In this document: piece after piece, positions 7,311-15,442 of the stretch
Numbering within the stretch: position 1 is the stretch's first letter
How the letters are laid out: every line of letters begins with the position of its first letter
NCBI GenBank assembly: GCA_026645935.1
Contig: JAPKMP010000009.1
Span: 114,455-178,454 of the forward strand
DNA: 64,000 bases
Reading direction: 5' to 3'
Source: Candidatus Villigracilaceae bacterium
Lineage (GTDB): Bacteria; Chloroflexota; Anaerolineae; Anaerolineales; Villigracilaceae
The notes under the pieces: model-generated
What the model was told of the DNA's origin: nothing
The model's input: only the letters and a program-made list of their open reading frames with translations
The model's database searches: none
Program-made: the position numbers and the translations under genes

Positions 7311-9002
7311 ATGACCACTCTCCCCTACCTCCTCCAACGTTCTTACCAGGAAGTCCCTGACAAGACCAGCATCATCTTGCAATACGCCGGTCAAGCGGAC
7401 AAGCCTCTCACATATCGCGACTTGATCCGCGGCGCGAATCGATACGCCCTCACTTACGCCCGCGAAGGGATCCAACCTGGCGAAGTGGTCATCCTCATCC
7501 TGCAACACGGCGAGGACTTGGTCTATTCTTTCTGGGGAGCGATTCTCCATGGCGCGATTCCATCCATCATGCCTTTTCTCACCGAGAAACTCGCGCCTGA
7601 AAAATACCACGCCGACCTTGCTTCGCTTATCTCCATCACCAAGCCGACCGCCATTGTCACATACTCTGAGTTCGAAGCCGAAGTCCGTGGCGCACTCACC
7701 GAAGGCGATTTGGTTAAACATCTAATTCTCACAAACACCATCGAAGCCGAGGCTGAACCAAACTTCGAGAATCTGCAAGGCTTCAAATCATCATCCGAAG
7801 ATATCGTCGTGCTGCAACATTCCTCCGGCACGACCGGCTTGCAAAAAGGCGTGGCGCTTTCGCATCGCGCGGTGCTCAATCAACTCAACGCCTACAGCCA
7901 AACCCTGCGCATCGACCCCGCCAGCGACGTCATCGTTTCATGGCTGCCGCTCTATCACGACATGGGTTTCATCGCCTGCTTCCTCATGCCTGTGCTGCTG
8001 CGCATTCCGCTCGTCAACATGTCGCCGTTTGATTGGGTGCGCGCGCCGTACAAACTGCATCAAGCCGTTTCGCAATACAAGGGAACGCTCACCTGGCTGC
8101 CGAATTTCGCCTACAACTTTTGCGCGCACAAAATCCGCGAACGCAATCTTGATGGCGTAGACCTTTCCACGTGGCGCGCCATCATCAACTGCTCCGAGCC
8201 GGTTCATATCGAAAGCCATGAACTTTTCTACGAAAAATTTTCCGCGTACGGTTTGAAGAAGTCCGCGCTGCAAACGTGTTACGCCATGGCAGAAAATGTT
8301 TTCGCTGTGACGCAAAGCCTGCTGGATGGAACTCCTGCCGTGGATGAGATCGACCGCGAGACCTTCATGACCCAACGCCTCGCGACTCCGCCCGTAGCTG
8401 ATTCGCCCTCCATGAAGATGACTTCGTCAGGGCATCCGCTACCGAATGTGAAAATCCGCATCGTGGACGAATCCTTCAACGACCTGCCGGATCGCACCGT
8501 CGGCGAGATCGCCGTCCAAAGTGACTGCATGTTGACCGAATACTTCAACCGCCCCGACGCGACCGAAGCCGCCATCAAAAACGGCTGGTATCTGACAGGT
8601 GATTATGGCTATATATCCAATGGTGAGTTGTATGTTTCAGGTCGCAAAAAAGACCTCATCATCGTAGGCGGCAAGAACGTATACCCGCAAGATTTGGAAT
8701 CTCTTGCCAGCGAAGTGGACGGCGTCCACAAGGGACGAACCGTCGCCTTCGGCATGTACGACGAAGAAGAAGGCACCGAGGAAGTCGTCATCATCGCCGA
8801 AGCAGAAACAACCGTCCCGTCGGAGATGGAGGCGATAGCGGACGCCATCCGAAAGCATGTGACGAAGAGTTCCGCCATCGCCCTGCGCCACGTCAAAGTT
8901 GTGGACGATAAATGGATCCTCAAAACATCGAGCGGCAAGACGGCGCGCTCGGCGAACAAGGAAAAGTTTTTGAAGGAACTCGGAGTGGATAACGATATAT
9001 AA
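7311..9002 (+). CDS. Fatty-acyl-AMP ligase-like adenylating enzyme
   Basis: The 563-residue enzyme belongs to the ANL superfamily. It has the P-loop-like SSGTTGLQKGV near residue 171, SWLPLYHDMGF, the A5 motif CYAMAENVFAV near residue 324, TGDYGY, the hinge block GRKKDLIIVGGKNVYP, and a C-terminal KTSSGKTARS with the adenylation lysine. YHDMGF and the C-S-E-P-V block are typical of fatty-acyl-AMP ligases rather than of DltA or acyl-CoA synthetases. It should activate a carboxylic acid with ATP and load it on the carrier protein encoded 31 nt upstream. ATG 7311 is chosen because it begins the conserved TLPYLLQRSYQEVPDKT region; upstream in-frame starts would overlap the carrier gene. Confidence 0.85.
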   Translation: MTTLPYLLQRSYQEVPDKTSIILQYAGQADKPLTYRDLIRGANRYALTYAREGIQPGEVVILILQHGEDLVYSFWGAILHGAIPSIMPFLTEKLAPEKYHADLASLISITKPTAIVTYSEFEAEVRGALTEGDLVKHLILTNTIEAEAEPNFENLQGFKSSSEDIVVLQHSSGTTGLQKGVALSHRAVLNQLNAYSQTLRIDPASDVIVSWLPLYHDMGFIACFLMPVLLRIPLVNMSPFDWVRAPYKLHQAVSQYKGTLTWLPNFAYNFCAHKIRERNLDGVDLSTWRAIINCSEPVHIESHELFYEKFSAYGLKKSALQTCYAMAENVFAVTQSLLDGTPAVDEIDRETFMTQRLATPPVADSPSMKMTSSGHPLPNVKIRIVDESFNDLPDRTVGEIAVQSDCMLTEYFNRPDATEAAIKNGWYLTGDYGYISNGELYVSGRKKDLIIVGGKNVYPQDLESLASEVDGVHKGRTVAFGMYDEEEGTEEVVIIAEAETTVPSEMEAIADAIRKHVTKSSAIALRHVKVVDDKWILKTSSGKTARSANKEKFLKELGVDNDI

Positions 9003-9009
9003 TACCTGC

Positions 9010-10020
9010 GTGGAAACAACGACTGTTAATCGCCTGCCGCGTAACGCCCTCCTCATAATTCTAGTTGTTGTACTCGTTGTCGTCGCATCGAGCATGTTGC
9101 CTGTTGACTTTTTCTCGTGGCTATGGGACAGGCTCAACGTATTTGCCACGGTCTTTCTTGGGATTTTCGTCGAAGCGGTGCCGTATCTTTTACTCGGCAC
9201 GTTCGCTTCGGGCTTGGTCGAAATCTTCGTCGACCGCGACGGGATGAGTCGCTGGGTCTCGAAGCGTCCTGCTGCGGCGGCGATCAGCGGCGCTTTCATG
9301 GGCATGATCTTCCCGGTCTGCGAATGCGGAGTTGTGCCGCTCACGCGCAGGCTTTTCAAAAAAGGACTCCCACTATCTGCCGGGGTTTCCTTTCTGCTTG
9401 CCGCGCCGGTCTTGAACCCGATCGTGATTCTCAGCACCGCATCCGCGTTCGGGTGGGGGCAGATGCTTCTATGGAGATTCGTTGTCAGCCTCATCATCGC
9501 TGTGGTCGTGGGACTCGTCTTCTCCGTCCAGAAGGAGCCGGATGAGGTTTTGCTTCCCGTGTTATCAGGCGGGGATCATGACCATGTCCATTCCGAAGAG
9601 GGGGATTCAGTCCGTGAGAAAATTCGCAAGGCTCTGCTCATCACCGTGGATGAGTTCTTCGATATGGGGCGCTTTTTGATTATCGGCTCGTTGTTGGCGG
9701 CTGGATTGCAGACTTTCATCGCCCAGTCCACGTTGTTATCCATCGGCAGCGGACCGGTTCTCTCGGTCTTGATCATGCTCCTGCTTGCCGTTCTGCTTTC
9801 CATCTGTTCGACGGTGGATTCGTTCGTTGCGCTCGGTTTTACCGGCGCGTTCAGTTTCGGCTCGGTGTTGTCGTTTCTCGTCTTCGGTCCCATGGTGGAT
9901 ATTAAAAGCACGATCATGTATTTGCAGGTCTTCAAACGCCGCGCCGTGGCGTATATCATATTGATCCCCTTCATGCTGAGTTTGATCGCTGGGTTGGTGT
10001 TTAATTATTTTGTCAAATGA
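9010..10020 (+). CDS. DUF318/YcgR-type permease
   Basis: The 336-residue membrane protein has about nine hydrophobic segments and the family hallmark FPVCECGVVPLTRRL near residues 99-113, followed by A-A-P-V-L-N-P-I. A charged cytoplasmic loop with GGDHDHVHSEE lies in the middle. The family (DUF318, also called UPF0718) includes ArsP organoarsenical exporters, and another branch is linked to a YcgQ partner protein, as here. The likely role is transport of a metal, metalloid or small thiol-reactive compound. The GTG start lies 8 nt after the ligase stop, so it may be read from the acylation operon, although its partners lie downstream. The next in-frame ATG would remove the first membrane helix. 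Confidence 0.8.
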   Translation: METTTVNRLPRNALLIILVVVLVVVASSMLPVDFFSWLWDRLNVFATVFLGIFVEAVPYLLLGTFASGLVEIFVDRDGMSRWVSKRPAAAAISGAFMGMIFPVCECGVVPLTRRLFKKGLPLSAGVSFLLAAPVLNPIVILSTASAFGWGQMLLWRFVVSLIIAVVVGLVFSVQKEPDEVLLPVLSGGDHDHVHSEEGDSVREKIRKALLITVDEFFDMGRFLIIGSLLAAGLQTFIAQSTLLSIGSGPVLSVLIMLLLAVLLSICSTVDSFVALGFTGAFSFGSVLSFLVFGPMVDIKSTIMYLQVFKRRAVAYIILIPFMLSLIAGLVFNYFVK

Positions 10021-10120
10021 TTGTCACTCTGAGCGGTAGCGGCACATGCACCACGTTGCGGCTGCAGTGCGGTGAGGGTCTTTAGTGCCATCCTAGTGAT
10101 GCTTCGCTTCGCTCAGCATG
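10021..10120. repeat. Palindromic repeat, family B (TGTCACTCTGAGCG type)
   Basis: The left end TTGTCACTCTGAGCG and the right end CGCTCAGCATGATA are imperfect inverted repeats with GTAGCG/CGCTTCG inner words. It is similar in style to family A but differs in core sequence. It separates the permease gene from its YcgQ partner gene. Confidence 0.6.
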
Positions 10121-10135
10121 ATATTTGGAGAAGTC

Positions 10136-10885
10136 ATGCCTCTACGAATGTTCCGTTCCTATCAAGGTCTGATCCTGCTGGGTTTGTGCATATTTTTCGT
10201 ATCCAAAGCCGTCAACGGGCAATTGACCTGGTATATCAACTCGCGCTTTGTACCATTGACGATTGTCGGCATTGCCTTTCTTGCCATCATGGCACAGACG
10301 ATATTCACTGAAATCCGTCGTTCGCGCCAACACGAGTTGGAACATCCCGAGCATCACCATGAACATGACCATGTTTCCTCTTCTTCCGCCTTGTGGATCA
10401 TGTTCATTCCACTCGCCATCGGCTTTCTTATTCCTGCCCGCCCGTTGGATTCAGCCGCATTTACGACCAAGGGATTCAACACCAGCGCCCCGCTCGTAAG
10501 CTCGGATTCGTCCGCGCAGATATTCGAGACCGAGTCGCAGGAACGCAACATCCTGCAATGGTTGAAATTGTTCAACTATCAGGATGACATCACCGAATTC
10601 ATCGGGCAGGAGGCATCGGTGGTGGGGTTCGTCTATTTCGGCGACGAACTCGAAGCCGGTCAATTCTTCGTCAGCCGCTTCGTCGTCTCCTGTTGCGCGG
10701 CGGACGGGTTCGCCATCGCCATGCCTGTGCAATGGGAAAAATCGAATTCACTCGAGCAGGATGCCTGGGTGGTGGTCAAGGGGAAGATTCAATCCATCGA
10801 CTTCAATGGAATACGCACACCGATGATTGTTGCCGAGTCGGTCGATCCAACAGATGTCCCCGCCCAGCCCTATCTCTTCCCATGA
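10136..10885 (+). CDS. YcgQ/TIGR03943-type partner protein of the DUF318 permease
   Basis: The 249-residue product has two N-terminal membrane helices, a His-rich cytoplasmic or loop segment (HPEHHHEHDHV, about residues 74-84), a third helix, and a C-terminal soluble domain with the Cys pair VVSCCAADGF near residue 186. The layout is typical of the YcgQ family, whose genes sit beside DUF318 permeases. The ATG at 10136 has GGAG 5 nt upstream and is preferred to the in-frame ATG at 10118, which lies in a repeat. The His cluster and the Zur-controlled genes downstream suggest zinc or another transition metal as substrate (inference). Confidence 0.8.
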   Translation: MPLRMFRSYQGLILLGLCIFFVSKAVNGQLTWYINSRFVPLTIVGIAFLAIMAQTIFTEIRRSRQHELEHPEHHHEHDHVSSSSALWIMFIPLAIGFLIPARPLDSAAFTTKGFNTSAPLVSSDSSAQIFETESQERNILQWLKLFNYQDDITEFIGQEASVVGFVYFGDELEAGQFFVSRFVVSCCAADGFAIAMPVQWEKSNSLEQDAWVVVKGKIQSIDFNGIRTPMIVAESVDPTDVPAQPYLFP

Positions 10886-12243
10886 AATCAAGCATTACGG
10901 TTGATACGCTTGCCATTGGCTTGATTCTCTTTCTGGGCGCTATTGCCGGATCGATCATCTGGGTCGGAGAAAGTGCAGGCGTTGGAGTCCGCGTGGATTT
11001 GCCGGAGGATGGCGTGGTCGGTCCGTATCAGGCAATTTCATTCAAATTCTCCGAGGTTGTTTCGGCAGAGATGGCTTCCGAACTGATCGCCATCGACCCG
11101 GTCCATGAGGGGTATCTTCAAACGATGGATGACTCCAGTGTGCGCTTTGTTCCACTCAAGCCGTTCGATCCTGAAATTACCTATACTATAAAAGTTATCG
11201 CGGGCGAGACGAATATAAAAGGGCGCGAGGTGAAGAAGACTCAAAGTTGGACGTTTCGCATCCGCGAACCGCGGGTGGCGTATTTGGTCACAGCCGAAGG
11301 GCAGAGCGGCATCTGGTCAGCGGACATGAACGGGGGCGGGGCGAAGCGTCTCACTTCCGAAGAAATAAAAGTCGTATCGTTCGATGTCGCCCAGGGAGGG
11401 GATTTCATCGTCTTCACATCCGTCAATCAAAACGGCGGGATCGACCTGTGGAGGGTGAGCCGCGATGGCGGCGACCAATCGCTTTTATTGGATTGCGGTT
11501 TCGATCGTTGTACCACGCCCGTCATTGCCCCCGGCGATACGCGCATCGCTTATTCGCGCGAGGCGGCGGGACCCACGCCCGACCTGCCCTTTGGTTCGCC
11601 CCGCATCTGGGTCGTGGATTTGGAAAGCGGCGCGGATGGACCTGTCTACGAAGACCAAAGCATTTTGGGATACAACCCCTCCTGGTCGCCGGATGCGAAC
11701 CGCCTCACTTCCTTCGACGGGTTGGCGGATTTTATCAACATGATAGATTTTACAAGCGGAGAGTTGGTCCTCTTCCCGTCCACAACGGGCGGACCTGTCA
11801 CCTGGTCGCCTGATTCAACCCGCCTGCTTTATACGACCTTCGAACAGACCGACAACGGCGGACGCACGCTCGTTATGCTCGCAGACCTTGTAACAGGCGA
11901 GACAATCCCCTTGTTCGGTTCGGTGGATGTTTACGACAATGCCTATTACTCGCTTGCCTGGTCACCTCTGGAAGAACGCCTTGTGCTCGGTTTGCGCATG
12001 GACGAAGACAGCCCTTCGCGCGTGTTGTGGGTGCTAGACCCATCCCTGCTCGAAGGCATCGTCATTGCGCAAGACCCCGATTACACCTACAACTCCCCGC
12101 AATGGGACCCGTGGGGCAGCGCTCTGCTCTTCCAGCAATTCAACTTGCGCGGGCAATTCAAACCTGAGATCGGTCTGTGGCTTGAAGGGACGAACGAATC
12201 AACTGTGCTGGCTGAAGGCATCCTGCCGCAATGGCTGCCGTAA
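10882..12243 (+). CDS. Membrane-anchored Ig-like plus beta-propeller protein
   Basis: The ATG overlaps the stop of the YcgQ-like gene (ATGA), showing translational coupling. The 453-residue product has an N-terminal membrane helix (residues 8-28), an Ig-like domain of the SbsA/Big_5 type (about residues 33-130), and a TolB/PD40 propeller with repeated WSPD/WDP blades (YNPSWSPDANRL, VTWSPDSTRLLY, YSLAWSPLEERL). The propeller should lie outside the cytoplasm and may bind a protein or ligand. Its function in a metal gene cluster is not known. The next gene ends in a similar propeller, which suggests the two share a partner. Confidence 0.75.
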   Translation: MKSSITVDTLAIGLILFLGAIAGSIIWVGESAGVGVRVDLPEDGVVGPYQAISFKFSEVVSAEMASELIAIDPVHEGYLQTMDDSSVRFVPLKPFDPEITYTIKVIAGETNIKGREVKKTQSWTFRIREPRVAYLVTAEGQSGIWSADMNGGGAKRLTSEEIKVVSFDVAQGGDFIVFTSVNQNGGIDLWRVSRDGGDQSLLLDCGFDRCTTPVIAPGDTRIAYSREAAGPTPDLPFGSPRIWVVDLESGADGPVYEDQSILGYNPSWSPDANRLTSFDGLADFINMIDFTSGELVLFPSTTGGPVTWSPDSTRLLYTTFEQTDNGGRTLVMLADLVTGETIPLFGSVDVYDNAYYSLAWSPLEERLVLGLRMDEDSPSRVLWVLDPSLLEGIVIAQDPDYTYNSPQWDPWGSALLFQQFNLRGQFKPEIGLWLEGTNESTVLAEGILPQWLP

Positions 12244-12294
12244 TTTGGAGTGAAAGGTTGGGAGTTGTTGGAACACTTATACCCTGGAGTTAAT

Positions 12295-14841
12295 TTGAAA
12301 AAATTCTTCCTTGCTTTTATTCTTATTATTTTTCTTCTCCCTGCACGCCCTGCCCACGCCCACCCCGCGGATTTATACGCTCACACCATCAGCGTAAAAC
12401 TTACCCAGACCGACATGCGCATCGAGTGGAAGATCAAGCCGGGGCTGCTCTTGGTTAACTTCATCTGGAATGAGATGGATGTGAATCAGGATGGCTCCGT
12501 CAGCGAGGAGGAGGGCAGGAATTGGAGCAACTCGCGCCTCGGTCAGTTGACCGTTACCGTGGATGGCAAGTCCCTGCCGTTAATGGTCGATTCGATGACA
12601 ATTCCGTCAAGTTTGCAGGCTTTTCAAGCGGGGGAGGAGATTCTCGTCTTTGAGTTATCTGCCGACCTGAATCAAAACGCGAACAATACCCAGCGCATCG
12701 TCATCGAGAATGGCTGGGAATCGTCCAAAGCCATCAACTGGTTCTATCTGACCGCCGGGGAAGGCACGGCGTTTTTGTTCCCTTCGCAAAAAAGCCACAT
12801 CCTCACGATTGATTTCATCCACAACCCGGCATCCATCGAAGATCAAAGCCGACTACTCACGTCATGGGATAGCGGCGCGCCCGCATTGCCTTTCGGTCAG
12901 CAAAAAGATGTCGTCACCGAAACCGCCGAGCAGGTTGTGCCGGAACTCTCCGAACGTTCGCCGCAGGAAATCCTGCTCGACCTCGTGCGCAGTAAAGAAG
13001 GCTCACTGGCATTCTATGCATTTGCCCTGGTGATCGCTTTGGCATTGGGAGCCTTGCATGCGTTGACACCCGGTCATGGCAAGACGGTGGTCGCGGCGTA
13101 CCTCGTCGGTTCGCGCGGCACGTCATGGCACGCCATCGTCCTCGGCACGGTCGTCACGCTGACGCATACCGGCTCGGTCTTTTTGTTGGGCATCATTACC
13201 TTAGCCGCATCGCAATACATTTTACCGACAACGATCATTCCCTTCCTTGAAATTCTCTCGGGTGTTTTGATCCTTGGCTTGGGTGTGTATTTACTTTGGC
13301 AGCGTTTTCTGTTTTGGCGCAAGTCTAACGTAGGTCAGGCTTTTAGCCTGACACCTTCTCAGGATTCAATAAATGGCGGGTTGAAAACCCGCCCTACAAA
13401 TCGCATCTCACATACACCAAAAGCAAATATTCAAAAACCGGCAGGCGCTCTCAAGGTACAACCCATGAAACCCGGAATGCACCATCACGGCGACGGAAAG
13501 ATGCACGCGCATGATGTTCCTGAATCCATCACCTGGCGTTCATTGATCGCCCTCGGCGTCAGCGGCGGACTCGTCCCATGCCCGGATGCGATTGCCATAC
13601 TTCTTGTTGCGATTGCGATCAGCCGCCTCATGCTTGGTTTGGCATTGATCCTGTCCTTTAGCCTCGGTCTTGCCCTGGTCTTGATCGTCATCGGTTTGCT
13701 GATGGTCAACAGCCGGAGACTCTTCGACCGCATGGGCTTCCTCGATAAATTCGCGCCAGCGTTGCCGGTCGTTTCGGCGGTCATTGTCGTCATCCTCGGC
13801 GCGGCGCTGACGTGGGGGGCGGCGGTCCGGGCGAAGGAAAATGTCTCGGTTGCCGCACCCAGCCTGAGGTCCGCGAATGAGGCGCGGATTTTGTATCTGC
13901 GCGAGGACGAGAATCGCATCAAGGGGTTGTTCATCACAGATTTTTCGCGCGACACATTCCGGCTTGTTTCGGAAGAAAATCAAAGCGTGGACGATTACAT
14001 TGTCTCGCCGGATTTTTCTCAAGCCGCGTATATGACGCAGAACGAAAGCGCGTCGAACGAGATCTGGCTCCTGGATTTGGAAAGTTTGACAGGCAGGAAA
14101 TTGACCGGGTGTAAAGATGCGATCTGCTCGGGGCTGGTCTGGTCGCCGACCGGAAGCCGGATCATTTATGAACATATGAGTTTGGACGGCAATGCAAGCG
14201 GACTCCCGACCTTGTGGTGGGTGGATGTGACGACTGCCGAAGCCCAGCCGGTTTTTCAAGATTCTCAATTGCCGGGCGGAAACCCGCGCTGGTCGCCCGA
14301 TGGAAAGTGGTTGAGTTATGCCACGCCGGAGGGAATCCGTTTGTATAACCTCGAAAGCGGCGAGACGCGCGTGATCGAAAACGTTCTGGGCGCGGCGGCA
14401 ATGTGGGCGCCGAACAGCAAGACGATCCTGCTGCGCGATGTGGTCATCCGCCACGACCAGTTCGTGACCGAGTTATTCATCTATGGCGTTGAATCTCAAA
14501 CGCTGGTGAATATCAGCCATGATAAAGGTTTCGAGAACACGCTCGCCGCCTGGTCGCCCGATGAGGAGATGATTGCCGTCGTGCGGCGCGATCTAACCGT
14601 GACGAGGGGGGATCAGATTTGGTTGATGAAACCGGACGGGAGTGACGCCCGCGTTTTGACGAACGACGCCGATGCCTTGCATGGCAGTCTGAACTGGTCG
14701 CCGGACGGAAAGTATTTATTGTATGAACTGTATGCGCTCGATAAATTCCCGTTCTCGTCGAGGTTGAAGGTGATAGATGTCGAAAGCGGGGAGGCGAGGG
14801 ATTTGGAAATCGACGGGTTCAATCCAAAGTGGGTGTGGTAA
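12295..14841 (+). CDS. NicO/RcnA-type metal permease fused to a C-terminal PD40 beta-propeller
   Basis: The 848-residue protein has a signal peptide (KKFFLAFILIIFLLPARPAHA) and an extracytoplasmic domain of about 190 residues with a canonical EF-hand loop DVNQDGSVSEEE. It continues with NicO membrane segments holding ALHALTPGHGKT and GGLVPCPDA, a His-rich loop (MHHHGDGKMHAHD), and a propeller from about residue 530 to the end with several WSPDG blades. NicO proteins move nickel, cobalt or related ions. A TTG start at 12295 is proposed, with GGAG 5 nt upstream and the signal peptide directly after it; a GTG at 12250 is the alternative. A 68-bp double-hairpin repeat is inserted in frame before the His-rich loop. 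Confidence 0.8.
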   Translation: MKKFFLAFILIIFLLPARPAHAHPADLYAHTISVKLTQTDMRIEWKIKPGLLLVNFIWNEMDVNQDGSVSEEEGRNWSNSRLGQLTVTVDGKSLPLMVDSMTIPSSLQAFQAGEEILVFELSADLNQNANNTQRIVIENGWESSKAINWFYLTAGEGTAFLFPSQKSHILTIDFIHNPASIEDQSRLLTSWDSGAPALPFGQQKDVVTETAEQVVPELSERSPQEILLDLVRSKEGSLAFYAFALVIALALGALHALTPGHGKTVVAAYLVGSRGTSWHAIVLGTVVTLTHTGSVFLLGIITLAASQYILPTTIIPFLEILSGVLILGLGVYLLWQRFLFWRKSNVGQAFSLTPSQDSINGGLKTRPTNRISHTPKANIQKPAGALKVQPMKPGMHHHGDGKMHAHDVPESITWRSLIALGVSGGLVPCPDAIAILLVAIAISRLMLGLALILSFSLGLALVLIVIGLLMVNSRRLFDRMGFLDKFAPALPVVSAVIVVILGAALTWGAAVRAKENVSVAAPSLRSANEARILYLREDENRIKGLFITDFSRDTFRLVSEENQSVDDYIVSPDFSQAAYMTQNESASNEIWLLDLESLTGRKLTGCKDAICSGLVWSPTGSRIIYEHMSLDGNASGLPTLWWVDVTTAEAQPVFQDSQLPGGNPRWSPDGKWLSYATPEGIRLYNLESGETRVIENVLGAAAMWAPNSKTILLRDVVIRHDQFVTELFIYGVESQTLVNISHDKGFENTLAAWSPDEEMIAVVRRDLTVTRGDQIWLMKPDGSDARVLTNDADALHGSLNWSPDGKYLLYELYALDKFPFSSRLKVIDVESGEARDLEIDGFNPKWVW
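13330..13397. repeat. Double-hairpin GTAG...CTAC repeat inside the NicO-propeller gene
   Basis: GTCAGGCT-TTT-AGCCTGAC and GGCGGGTT-GAA-AACCCGCC form two perfect 8-bp hairpins bounded by GTAG (13330) and CTAC (13397). The insert stays in frame and encodes a non-conserved linker of about 23 residues between the third or fourth membrane helix and the His-rich loop. Confidence 0.75.
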
Positions 14842-14852
14842 TGTCCCCAGCA

Positions 14853-14917
14853 GACCTCCGTGGTTTTCCCCCTTCGGGGACAAGCAAAACCTCGGAGGTC
14901 CTTCTCTTTCTTCCTTG
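14853..14917 (+). terminator. Intrinsic terminator after the NicO-propeller gene
   Basis: Arms at 14853-14867 and 14886-14900 pair over 15 positions with one mismatch, a CCCC-TTC-GGGG hairpin fills the loop, and a T-rich run (14901-14916) follows. Confidence 0.65.
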
Positions 14918-14943
14918 ACTCTCCAAAATTTTCCCATTATACT
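14915..14943 (+). promoter_or_regulatory. Sigma70-type promoter of the Zur-like gene
   Basis: TTGACT (14915-14920) and TATACT (14938-14943) are separated by exactly 17 nt. The expected start point falls within the adjacent palindrome at 14947-14961. Confidence 0.75.
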
Positions 14944-14946
14944 AAT

Positions 14947-14961
14947 TGAAAATGTTTTTCA
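14947..14961. promoter_or_regulatory. Zur-box-like operator (copy 1)
   Basis: TGAAAATGTTTTTCA is a near-perfect inverted repeat (TGAAAA-N3-TTTTCA). It differs by one base from the actinobacterial Zur box as I recall it (TGAAAATGATTTTCA). It lies 3 nt after the -10 hexamer and spans the expected transcription start, a place where a bound repressor would block initiation. The same 15 bases recur at 15444. Confidence 0.7.
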
Positions 14962-14976
14962 GTAAGGAAATCCTCA

Positions 14977-15396
14977 ATGACCTCTTCTGAAGCGTGGTTG
15001 GAGCAGCTGCACGACAACGGATACCGCATCACGGCGGCGCGGCGTGCCGTGGTGGATACGGTCTTTGGCGCGACCCATTCCCTGACACCGCAGGAAGTCT
15101 ATGAATCGGCGCGGAAGAAGTATCGCGCTTTGGGTCTGGTTACTGTCTATCGCACGCTCGAGAAGCTGGAGGAACTGCACCTCATCCAGCGCGTGCATCA
15201 ACCAATGGGTTGTCACGCATTCATTGCTGCGGGGATTGGGCACCAGCATCTTTTGCTCTGCCAGCATTGTGGTCAGGTCGAGTTTTTCGAAGGCGATGAC
15301 CTCGACGCGCTGACCAGGTCGATTGCAAAAAAGACCGGTTATCAAATTCAGGAACATTGGCTGCAACTGTTCGGTCTGTGTGCAAATTGCAGATAA
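14977..15396 (+). CDS. zur: Fur-family metalloregulator, probably Zur
   Basis: The 139-residue protein has the Fur winged helix (RITAARRAVVDTVF, VTVYRTLEKLEEL) and a metal-binding dimer domain. The dimer domain has GHQHLLLCQHCG and a final LCANCR, giving two CxxC pairs that form the structural zinc site common in Zur and Fur proteins. Zur is favoured over Fur or PerR for two reasons. It sits directly before a ZnuABC-type transporter with a His-rich binding protein, and the operators match the Zur-box pattern. One operator overlaps its own promoter, so it is probably autoregulated. A GGAA stretch precedes the ATG at moderate distance. Confidence 0.85.
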   Translation: MTSSEAWLEQLHDNGYRITAARRAVVDTVFGATHSLTPQEVYESARKKYRALGLVTVYRTLEKLEELHLIQRVHQPMGCHAFIAAGIGHQHLLLCQHCGQVEFFEGDDLDALTRSIAKKTGYQIQEHWLQLFGLCANCR

Positions 15397-15442
15397 ACAT
15401 CAAATCCCTCACACTGTGGGGGATAAAATTTAGGAGTTCTAA

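Noticed and set aside
13540..14454. 304-residue minus-strand frame opposite the NicO-propeller gene
   Set aside because: Composition is Arg/Gln/Asp-rich without domains, as expected from the complement of a coding strand with biased third positions.
15404..15420. CCCTCACA-C-TGTGGGGG near-palindrome before znuA
   Set aside because: The centre is too tight for a hairpin, and it does not match the Zur-box pattern; it may be chance.
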